From assembly GCA_020445165.1 (NCBI GenBank), contig JAGRHE010000109.1, positions 1-9,144 of the forward strand: a DNA stretch of 9,144 nt. Direction: 5' to 3'. The position numbers and the translations under genes were made by a program. The notes beneath the pieces are model-generated. The model saw nothing but the letters and a program-made list of their open reading frames with translations. It did not search any database and was not told the origin of the DNA. Origin of the DNA: Gammaproteobacteria bacterium (lineage in GTDB: Bacteria > Pseudomonadota > Gammaproteobacteria > Chromatiales > Sedimenticolaceae). Shown here piece by piece: positions 1-4,656 of this stretch (the stretch's first letter is position 1; each line of letters starts with the position of its first letter).

Positions 1-1
1 C

Positions 2-184
2 GGGCCAGGCGAGAGCAAGCATGCCAACATCGGCATCAGCCTGCCGGGGACCGGCGAGCAGCCCTCGGCCCCGGTGTACGTCGACGGTGTGAAGACGACC
101 ACGCTCAAGGGCGACGCGATCGCGGCCGAGTTCCAGGCCATCGTCGACGACTACGTCCGATCGCACTACGGCGGCTCCGCATGA
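2..184 (+). CDS. ispG: IspG (GcpE), 4-hydroxy-3-methylbut-2-enyl diphosphate synthase, C-terminal end
   Basis: Partial gene: the last 60 codons in frame 2 end at TGA 182-184. The visible protein starts [19 protein letters not shown], continues through APVYVDG, TLKGD and [12 protein letters not shown], and stops. This matches the C-terminus of IspG, where the NGPGE motif lies in the iron-sulfur domain and its glutamate is known to help hold the [4Fe-4S] cluster. IspG is the cytoplasmic enzyme that reductively converts the cyclic diphosphate MEcPP to HMBPP, the penultimate step of the MEP isoprenoid pathway. The cluster cysteines and the catalytic barrel lie upstream of the window. The [10 protein letters not shown] version is the one found in many proteobacteria and actinobacteria rather than in E. 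coli. Identification is from the motif and is quite secure. Confidence 0.86.
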   Translation, partial: GPGESKHANIGISLPGTGEQPSAPVYVDGVKTTTLKGDAIAAEFQAIVDDYVRSHYGGSA

Positions 185-217
185 GGTGGCCGTCCCGGTT
201 CTGTGCTGCTGCAATAA

Positions 218-236
218 AGACTCGCCCCGGGCGTCT
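218..236 (+). terminator. Hairpin downstream of ispG, weak terminator candidate
   Basis: CGCCC (223-227) and GGGCG (229-233) pair around a single C. Flanking AGA (218-220) and TCT (234-236) can extend the stem past a two-base bulge. It lies 34 bp after the ispG stop. There is no T-run after it, and the loop would have to open by a base pair or more, so termination is uncertain. Confidence 0.3.
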
Positions 237-259
237 ATGACAAGCGAACCCTGAGGCCG

Positions 260-289
260 GTGACGCGTATGCGCAGCGGTCGCTATAAC
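260..289 (+). promoter_or_regulatory. Sigma-70-like promoter for the GlcG/HbpS-family gene
   Basis: A -35 like GTGACG (260-265) and a -10 TATAAC (284-289) are separated by 18 bp. Each hexamer matches the consensus at four or five positions. Transcription would begin near 296, leaving a leader of about 25 bases that carries the strong GAGGAGG ribosome site (311-317) before GTG at 322. This is inferred from sequence only. Confidence 0.45.
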
Positions 290-321
290 GACACAGCCAT
301 TCAGACCATCGAGGAGGAATC

Positions 322-807
322 GTGAAACTGATATCCGCAGCCCTGTTATCTGCATCCCTGGCCCTGCCGGCTGCCGCCGCGGAGAGCATGGTCATCCAGG
401 TCAAACGCATGTCGCTGGAAACCGCGAACAGCATTGCCAAGGCAGCGGTCGACGCCTGCCGTGAGAAAGGTATCCAGATCGGTGTGACCGTGGTCGACCG
501 CGACGGCATCGCTCAGGCCGTGATGCGCGACACCATCGCACCCAAGATCACGCTCGAGATCTCGCAGGGCAAGGCCTACGCGGCGGTCATGTTCAATGTC
601 TCGACAGCCGATCTGGCCGAGCGTGCGAACACCCCGATCGGCCGGGTGCCCGGACTGGTGATGTCGGCCGGTGGCCTGCCGATCCAGGTCGGTGGTTCGC
701 TGCTTGGCGGGGTCGGGGTATCCGGTGCGCCGAGCGGTGAGACCGATGCCGAGTGCGCCCAGGCAGGCATCGACGCGGTGCAGACCGACCTTGAATTGAG
801 TATGTGA
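322..807 (+). CDS. Secreted GlcG/HbpS-family (heme-binding-like) protein
   Basis: 161 residues starting at GTG 322. The start is fixed by a strong GAGGAGG ribosome site (311-317) five bases upstream. Residues 1-20 form a Sec signal peptide: a lysine at position 2, a hydrophobic stretch 3-16, and an A-rich AxA-type cleavage site before E21, so the mature protein is probably periplasmic. Residues 28-160 fit the GlcG/HbpS fold (old DUF336), with the recurring elements AxxxAxxxACREKG, VTVVDRDG, a KAYAA helix, and the glycine-rich GGLPIQVGGSLLGGVGVSG. Members include Streptomyces HbpS, which binds heme, and GlcG, encoded near glycolate oxidase, but most are uncharacterised. No heme ligand can be assigned here. 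The gene is monocistronic: it has its own promoter candidate upstream and a hairpin just after the stop. Confidence 0.8.
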   Translation: MKLISAALLSASLALPAAAAESMVIQVKRMSLETANSIAKAAVDACREKGIQIGVTVVDRDGIAQAVMRDTIAPKITLEISQGKAYAAVMFNVSTADLAERANTPIGRVPGLVMSAGGLPIQVGGSLLGGVGVSGAPSGETDAECAQAGIDAVQTDLELSM

Positions 808-815
808 TCGCATCG

Positions 816-840
816 CCCGGCGCGGACGCGCCGGGCTTCT
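816..840 (+). terminator. Terminator of the GlcG/HbpS-family gene
   Basis: A perfect 8-bp GC stem, CCCGGCGC (816-823) with GCGCCGGG (828-835), closes a GGAC loop nine bases after the stop codon. It is followed by CTTCTCCCTT, a pyrimidine tract with few consecutive T residues, so it may work with the hairpin at 858-881. Confidence 0.55.
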
Positions 841-857
841 CCCTTCAGGGGACTTCG

Positions 858-881
858 AAAAACGCCATCCGTGGCATTTTT
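858..881. terminator. Bidirectional terminator hairpin between convergent genes
   Basis: AAAAACGCCA (858-867) pairs with TGGCATTTTT (872-881) around a TCCG loop, with a single C/A mismatch. On either strand the stem is preceded by an A-run and ends in five T residues, the classical layout of a bidirectional intrinsic terminator. It sits between the rightward GlcG/HbpS-family gene and the leftward LysR gene. Confidence 0.6.
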
Positions 882-943
882 GTCAACGGATCCGAAAACG
901 TCGTTTTCGCTTTCCTGCATTTTCAATCGCTTGCCGCGATCGA

Positions 944-968
944 AAATGGCGGTGCATCCCTGCACCGC
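944..968 (-). terminator. Terminator of the LysR-type regulator gene
   Basis: Read on the minus strand, an 8-bp perfect stem (GCGGTGCA / TGCACCGC, 949-956 with 961-968, four-base loop) is followed by CCATTTTC. It lies about 30 bp past the LysR stop codon. The T-run is only four long. Confidence 0.5.
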
Positions 969-997
969 ACGGAAACTTCGATTTTCCAAAGCTCCTG

Positions 998-1906
998 TCA
1001 GGCGCCGACCCGCCGCGCAGCCATTGCGTTGTCCGGCCACATCTCCCGGATCACCGCCAGAAGGGCGTCGACCATCGGCTCGCCGGCGCGCTGCCGGCGG
1101 ATCGCAAAGCCCAGCTCCAGCACCGGTTCGGCACCGTCCCAGATGCACACCTCGCCGGCGTCGCGCATGCGCTCGGCATCGTCGGCGCGCAACATCGACA
1201 GCCCGGCACCGGCGCGCACCAGGGCGCGCACCGCGTCCTCGCTGTCGGCGCAGGCAACGGTCGGTGGTTCGCCGCCATCTGCCTCGACCAGGCGCTGGGT
1301 GAGGGCATAGAAGGGGCAGGTCGCCGAGGTGTACACCCAGGGCAGGTCGAGCAGGGCCTTGAGCTCGGCCGACTCGACCCGCGCCTGCCACGCCGCCGGT
1401 GCGACCAGGCGCATCGGCACCCCGGCCAGGGGGTGCACGTGCAGGTCACTGAACGGACACGGCCCGAAGAAGAAACCGCCGTCGAGCGCGCCGCGGCGCA
1501 CGTCGGGCAGGATGGTGGAGGTCATGCCCTGCAGGAAATGCGGCCGAACCTGGGCGTGGCGTTCGCCGAAGCGACGCTGCAGTTCGCCGATGCGCATGAA
1601 CTCAAAGTCGGTGTGCACGCCGATGCGCAGTTCGCCGACCAGCTCATGCTGCAGCTGCTGGGCGTCGGCCTTCAACCGGGCCGCGGCGTCCAGCGTGGCG
1701 ACGGCCTGCTGGTACAGCGCCTCGCCCTTGGCGGTCAGCTGCATGCCACGCGCGCTGCGTTCGAACAGGGTGAGGCCCAGTTCCTCCTCGAGTGCCTTGA
1801 TCTGGGCACTGATCGCCGGCTGGCTGGTAAACAGCAGCTCGGCCGCACGTGTGAGCGAGCCTTCCTGCGCGATCCTGACGAAGGTGTTGAGTTGATAGAG
1901 CTCCAT
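998..1906 (-). CDS. LysR-type transcriptional regulator
   Basis: 302 residues from ATG at 1906, the usual length for LysR-type regulators. An in-frame extension upstream to 2041 exists, but the N-terminus MELYQLNTFVRIAQEGSLTR is the normal family start, and GGGGA lies about six bases before this ATG. Residues 1-60 are the winged helix-turn-helix (AAELLFTSQPAISAQIKALEEELGLTLFER in shortened form: AAELL...SQPAIS...LE..LG..LF.R). Residues 61-88 form the linker helix. Residues 90-290 form the periplasmic-binding-like effector domain, starting GELRIGVHTDFE and including LDGGFFFG. LTTRs act as cytoplasmic tetramers that respond to a small-molecule co-inducer. The divergent neighbour at 2064 and the regulator's own promoter are the natural candidate targets. 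The ligand cannot be named from the sequence. Confidence 0.88.
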   Translation of the reverse strand: MELYQLNTFVRIAQEGSLTRAAELLFTSQPAISAQIKALEEELGLTLFERSARGMQLTAKGEALYQQAVATLDAAARLKADAQQLQHELVGELRIGVHTDFEFMRIGELQRRFGERHAQVRPHFLQGMTSTILPDVRRGALDGGFFFGPCPFSDLHVHPLAGVPMRLVAPAAWQARVESAELKALLDLPWVYTSATCPFYALTQRLVEADGGEPPTVACADSEDAVRALVRAGAGLSMLRADDAERMRDAGEVCIWDGAEPVLELGFAIRRQRAGEPMVDALLAVIREMWPDNAMAARRVGA

Positions 1907-1980
1907 GGGCCGGTCCCCAAGCGGTTTTCGATACCCACGATTGAAGCAGATTGCGGCGCGCAGTGCCCTTCGCGAATTCC

Positions 1981-1993
1981 GAAGGCCGCCTTC
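1981..1993. promoter_or_regulatory. Palindrome in the LysR/DUF1127 divergent region, possible operator
   Basis: GAAGGC (1981-1986) and GCCTTC (1988-1993) form a perfect 13-bp dyad centred on C1987. It lies midway in the 157 bp between the divergent starts at 1906 and 2064, where an LTTR would be expected to bind. It lacks the T-N11-A core spacing. No clear -35/-10 pair was found in this region for either gene. Confidence 0.3.
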
Positions 1994-2063
1994 CAAACAT
2001 ACGATTGGCCGTGCACCGGCGTCCCTCCTAGCCTTTGGCACAGTTCAATACGAGGGTCGGGAC

Positions 2064-2300
2064 ATGCTCAGGATTGCGCTTCACGATGAGATGGCACTGC
2101 CGGTTGCGGCTGTGCGGCCGGCCCGGCCGACGGGACTGCTTGGTCGACTGGCGCGTGCGCTGGCGACGATTCGGCAATGGCCGCCGCGGCAACGCCAGCG
2201 CCAGGCACTGGCCTGCCTGGACGAGCGCCTGCTGCGTGATGTCGGGTTAACTGCCGAACAGGCGCGCGAAGAGGCGTCCAAGCCGTTCTGGCGCGACTGA
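2064..2300 (+). CDS. DUF1127-family small protein
   Basis: 78 residues from ATG 2064, with GAGGG (2052-2056) seven bases upstream. The first half is variable and arginine/proline rich. The second half has the DUF1127 (YjiS-like) core: W..RQRQRQALACLDERLLRDVGL, then EQAREEASKPFWRD at the extreme C-terminus, ending in the family's KPFWR. DUF1127 proteins are short, basic and cytoplasmic. Members studied in alphaproteobacteria bind RNA and affect RNA maturation and nutrient uptake, but no function can be transferred here with certainty. The gene is divergent from the LysR regulator 157 bp away, so LysR control is plausible. An in-frame extension to 1905 exists but carries no family similarity and overlaps the LysR start, so the shorter start is preferred. 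Confidence 0.82.
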   Translation: MLRIALHDEMALPVAAVRPARPTGLLGRLARALATIRQWPPRQRQRQALACLDERLLRDVGLTAEQAREEASKPFWRD

Positions 2301-2311
2301 GCATTCCCCGG

Positions 2312-2327
2312 TGCAGGGTAGCCTGCA
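2312..2327 (+). terminator. Small hairpin after the DUF1127 gene
   Basis: TGCAGG (2312-2317) pairs perfectly with CCTGCA (2322-2327) around GTAG, twelve bases after the stop. No T-run follows, so it may be an mRNA 3'-end stabiliser rather than a terminator. Confidence 0.3.
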
Positions 2328-2334
2328 GAATCTG

Positions 2335-2364
2335 CTGTCACGGCCGGTCGAACAGGCGTATAAC
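2335..2364 (+). promoter_or_regulatory. Sigma-70-like promoter for the 2OG-Fe(II) oxygenase gene
   Basis: CTGTCA (2335-2340) and TATAAC (2359-2364) are separated by 18 bp, nearly the same arrangement as the candidate at 260-289. Transcription would start near 2371, about 30 bases before ATG 2402. Sequence inference only. Confidence 0.45.
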
Positions 2365-2401
2365 GCGCGCTCCGAAACTTACCCGCCGGAGACGGCCAGG
2401 C

Positions 2402-3067
2402 ATGCACGCGTTCGCCACCGACCTCGATATCCAGGCCGACGACCCGGTCGCGCGCATCGCCGAACGCATCGAGCACGCCGGCTACGCGATCGTCGACCAG
2501 GCGCTGCCGAAACCACTGGTTGAGGCCCTGTTTGTGCACCTGAGCGGGCTGGCTGACACGCAGCTCGACCCGGCCGGTATCGGGCGTGACGACGAGCACC
2601 AGCTCAACCGCTTCGTGCGCGGCGACCAGATCCACTGGCTCGATCGCGAGGTGCCGGCAACCTCGGCCTTTCTGGACTGGATGGAGCAGCTGCGCCTGGG
2701 CATCAACCGGCACCTGTTCCTCGGCCTGTTCGACTACGAGGCACACTTTGCGCGCTATGCGGCGGGTGCGTTCTACAAGCGTCACTTGGACGCGTTCGAG
2801 GGGGCTCAGCGCAACCGGGTACTGTCGACCGTGCTGTATCTCAACCCGGCATGGCAGGAAGGCGATGGTGGCGAGATGCTGATGTATGCACCGGGTGACG
2901 AGATGCGGCTGCTGGAGACTGTGCAACCGGTGTTCGGGCGACTCGCGGTATTCCTCAGTGAACGCTTCCCGCACGAGGTGCTGCCGACACAGGCGACACG
3001 TTTCAGCATCGCCGGCTGGTTCCGGGTCAACGGCTCGGTAGGCGGCAGGATCGATCCGGCACTCTGA
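2402..3067 (+). CDS. 2-oxoglutarate/Fe(II)-dependent dioxygenase, prolyl-hydroxylase (SM-20/EGLN) type
   Basis: 221 residues from ATG 2402, with GGAG at 2388-2391 about ten bases upstream. The double-stranded beta-helix runs from about residue 115 to the C-terminus. Iron ligands are visible as the HxD pair in FYKRHLDAF (H128, D130) and the distal histidine in ERFPHEVLP (H191). R200 in ATRFSIAGWF is placed to bind the 2-oxoglutarate carboxylate. The intervening RNRVLSTVLYLNPAW and GGEMLMY strands are typical of the PHD-like group. Bacterial relatives include the Pseudomonas prolyl hydroxylase that modifies EF-Tu, so a protein substrate in the cytoplasm is plausible, but substrate identity is inference. 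The gene appears monocistronic, with its own promoter candidate, and converges on the FNR-type gene with only 18 bp between stops. Confidence 0.83.
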   Translation: MHAFATDLDIQADDPVARIAERIEHAGYAIVDQALPKPLVEALFVHLSGLADTQLDPAGIGRDDEHQLNRFVRGDQIHWLDREVPATSAFLDWMEQLRLGINRHLFLGLFDYEAHFARYAAGAFYKRHLDAFEGAQRNRVLSTVLYLNPAWQEGDGGEMLMYAPGDEMRLLETVQPVFGRLAVFLSERFPHEVLPTQATRFSIAGWFRVNGSVGGRIDPAL

Positions 3068-3081
3068 GTGGCGTCAGTGGG

Positions 3082-3100
3082 CTGCTCAGTCTTCGAGCAG
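3082..3100. terminator. Hairpin at the convergent 3' ends
   Basis: CTGCTC (3082-3087) pairs perfectly with GAGCAG (3095-3100) across a seven-base loop. It spans the stop codon of the FNR-type gene and lies 15 bp after the dioxygenase stop. There is no T-run on either side, so its role as a shared terminator is only possible. Confidence 0.3.
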
Positions 3101-3793
3101 GCGTTTCATGCCCTCGACGTCGACCCGGTAGTGGTTGCCGCCGAGCTCGCGCAACAGGCCCTGGCGCTTGAACTCGGCGATAGTCCGGCTGGCGGTTTCG
3201 GTGGTGATGCCGAGCATCGCGCCTAAGTCTTCACGCCCAAACAGCACGCAATCCGGTTGGTCGAGATCGCGCACCAGGCGCAGCAGCAGGCGCGCGATGC
3301 GTTCGCGTGCGGCGCCGGTCGACAGCTCGGTCAACCAGGCATCGGCCTCGCTCAGGGCGCGGTGCCAGCGCTTGAGCAGTTCGATATGCAGTTCCGGGTT
3401 GCGCCCGCTCAGCGCCTTGACCGTGCTGACCGGCAGGCAGCACAACTCGGTCGGCTGCATGGCCACGGCATCGTGTGCATAAGGCTGGCCAAGCAATGCC
3501 TCGAGCCCGGTGACGTCGGCCGCCTTGACCAGGCGAACGATGCGTTGCGCGCCATCGGGCAGATACTGGACCAGTTTGAGCATGCCGCTGCGCACCGTGA
3601 ACAGGCGGTCACCGACCGTATCTGCGTGGTAGACGCTCTGGCCCGGCTTGAGCAGCAGCTGGTCGATTGGCTGGTGGACCTGTTCGAAATCCGATTCCTG
3701 CAGGCCGGCGAACAGCGCCGATTCGCGCAGCGTGCAGCGCTTGCAGTCGGCCTCGCCCGACCAGGCCTCTTTGAAGGTCACCCGAATACTCAT
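3086..3793 (-). CDS. Crp/Fnr-family regulator with an FNR-type recognition helix
   Basis: 235 residues from ATG at 3793, close in length to E. coli FNR. Residues 30-125 form the cyclic-nucleotide-like beta-barrel (KPGQSVYHADTVGDRLFTVRSGMLKL) and lack the CRP arginine/serine pair that binds cAMP. A long dimerisation helix follows (about 134-160), then a winged HTH at 165-235. The recognition helix ITTETASRTIAEFKRQGLL has E199, S202 and R203, the same ExxSR residues FNR uses to read TTGAT-N4-ATCAA. Cysteines are C17 and C20 (CKRC) and C118/C119. C17, C20 and C118 align with FNR C20, C23 and C122, but the position of FNR C29 is alanine (A26). Oxygen or redox sensing is therefore likely, but the cluster may be unusual. 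The ribosome site is weak. It is divergent from the methyltransferase. Confidence 0.82.
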   Translation of the reverse strand: MSIRVTFKEAWSGEADCKRCTLRESALFAGLQESDFEQVHQPIDQLLLKPGQSVYHADTVGDRLFTVRSGMLKLVQYLPDGAQRIVRLVKAADVTGLEALLGQPYAHDAVAMQPTELCCLPVSTVKALSGRNPELHIELLKRWHRALSEADAWLTELSTGAARERIARLLLRLVRDLDQPDCVLFGREDLGAMLGITTETASRTIAEFKRQGLLRELGGNHYRVDVEGMKRLLED

Positions 3794-3870
3794 CGCTGCA
3801 TTCTAACGATTCGACCTGTCGGACGGTATGCGAGATCAATTGTTGCGCACGTGGTTAAGGTGCTTCAGGT

Positions 3871-3958
3871 ATTGACCTGTCGTCATTCCCGCGCAGGCGG
3901 GAATCCAGGACTCTCACTCGTCGATAGATTCCTGCCCGTGCGGGAACGACGGGTCAAT
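3871..3958. repeat. 88-bp palindromic MITE-like repeat
   Basis: The ends ATTGACC (3871-3877) and GGTCAAT (3952-3958) are perfect inverted repeats. Inside them TGTCGTCATTCCCGC matches, with small gaps, the reverse complement of GCGGGAACGACGG. Each arm also folds on itself (TTCCCGC with GCGGGAA, 3886-3902). The TTCCCGCgcaggCGGGAATCCAG pattern is a very common proteobacterial intergenic palindrome. It sits between divergent genes and contains no reading frame of note. Confidence 0.65.
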
Positions 3959-4005
3959 AGCGATACCCCTGCTTGCTCTTTGCAGCGCATTTCGGAGGCG
4001 CCCCG

Positions 4006-4029
4006 ATGACGCATAATCCGGCCCCATGA
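4006..4029 (+). CDS. Seven-codon leader peptide (MTHNPAP), possible translational coupler
   Basis: ATG 4006 follows a perfect GGAGG (3994-3998) by seven bases, the best ribosome site in this region. The frame reads MTHNPAP and stops at TGA 4027-4029, which overlaps the methyltransferase ATG 4026-4028 as ATGA. The methyltransferase itself has only ATCCGGCCCC before it, with no Shine-Dalgarno. The simplest reading is that ribosomes initiate on the mini-ORF and restart on the overlapping ATG. It could also be chance. Confidence 0.4.
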   Translation: MTHNPAP

Positions 4030-4619
4030 CAGACAGCAGACAACGCCAGCAGGACTGGGAACAGCGGTACAGCGCCGGCAAGACGGGTTGGGATCGCGGT
4101 TCGGCCAGCCCGGCCCTGGTCGACTGGCTCGCGCGCGGTGGCATGCCGCGCGGACGCGTGCTGGTGCCCGGCTGCGGACATGGCCACGAGGTGGCGGCAC
4201 TGGTGCGCCACGGCTGCGACGTGACCGCGGTCGACATCGCCAGCCAACCGGTTGCGACCCTGAGGCGGCAGTTGGACGCGCTCGACCTGGCGGCCGACGT
4301 CGTCCAGGCCGACCTGTTGCACTGGCAGCCGGCCGAGGCATTCGATGCCGTGTACGAGCAGACCTGCATCTGCGCCATCGATCCTGCGCATTGGTCAGAC
4401 TACGAGCGCCGCCTGGCCGACTGGCTGCGGCCGGGCGGTCAGCTGTTCGGGCTGTTCATGCAGACCGGTCGCGACGGTGGGCCGCCGTTCGACTGTCCGA
4501 TGCCGGGCATGCGCCGGCTGTTCGACGATGCGCGCTGGCGGTGGCCGGATTCCGCGGTGTTCGATGTGCCGCACCCAAACGGCTTCAGCGAAAAGGGCGT
4601 TGTCATCACGCGTCGCTGA
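4026..4619 (+). CDS. SAM-dependent methyltransferase, TPMT family
   Basis: 197 residues, class I Rossmann methyltransferase. The N-terminus has the TPMT-family element WEQRYSAGKTGWDRGSASPAL (about 11-31, read as W..RY..G.TGWD.G..SP). Motif I is VLVPGCGHGHEV (45-56), the acidic ribose contact is D70 in VTAVDIA, and VVQADLLHW lies at about 91-99. Downstream, YEQTCICAIDP and GGPPFDCP match the thiol/halide methyltransferase branch of the family more than mammalian TPMT. The likely reaction is methyl transfer from SAM to a small thiol, halide or metalloid in the cytoplasm; the acceptor is not determinable. It has no ribosome site of its own (see the overlapping seven-codon leader). uup starts 37 bp after its stop, suggesting cotranscription. 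Confidence 0.82.
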   Translation: MTDSRQRQQDWEQRYSAGKTGWDRGSASPALVDWLARGGMPRGRVLVPGCGHGHEVAALVRHGCDVTAVDIASQPVATLRRQLDALDLAADVVQADLLHWQPAEAFDAVYEQTCICAIDPAHWSDYERRLADWLRPGGQLFGLFMQTGRDGGPPFDCPMPGMRRLFDDARWRWPDSAVFDVPHPNGFSEKGVVITRR

Positions 4620-4656
4620 TGCTGCGCCGGGCACTTTATGTCAGGATGCCGCCGCG

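Larger units (their letters stand above)
845..990. repeat. Multi-hairpin intergenic element
   Basis: Five inverted repeats follow one another in about 145 bp: 858-867/872-881; CGAAAACG 893-900 with CGTTTTCG 902-909; ATTTTCAATCGC 919-930 with GCGATCGAAAAT 936-947 (one mismatch); GCGGTGCA 949-956 with TGCACCGC 961-968; and GGAAA 971-975 with TTTCC 983-987. The submotif TTCGA/TCCGA followed by A or T runs recurs. The tract codes for nothing convincing. It resembles mosaic palindromic intergenic repeats of proteobacteria, but copy number cannot be checked here. Confidence 0.5.

Noticed and set aside
576..1391. Minus-strand frame of 271 codons overlapping the GlcG/HbpS gene, the hairpin tract and the LysR gene
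   Set aside because: It is rich in R, A and G, crosses two strong terminators and has no family resemblance; the LysR frame in this area is certain.
2035..2060. Sigma-54-like element TTGGCACAGTTCAAT before the DUF1127 gene
   Set aside because: The -24 GG is present, but the GC expected at -12 is missing.
2081..2974. Long minus-strand frame (297 codons) across the DUF1127 and dioxygenase genes
   Set aside because: It spans two recognised genes and the gap between them on the opposite strand and shows no domain motif.
3830..3846. Possible FNR box near ATCAATTG upstream of the FNR-type gene
   Set aside because: Only a half site (TTGAT on the minus strand) is present; the partner ATCAA at four-base spacing is not.
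4345..4656. Upstream extension of the uup frame
   Set aside because: It overlaps the methyltransferase in another frame and adds about 104 residues absent from Uup; ATG 4657 gives the family length.
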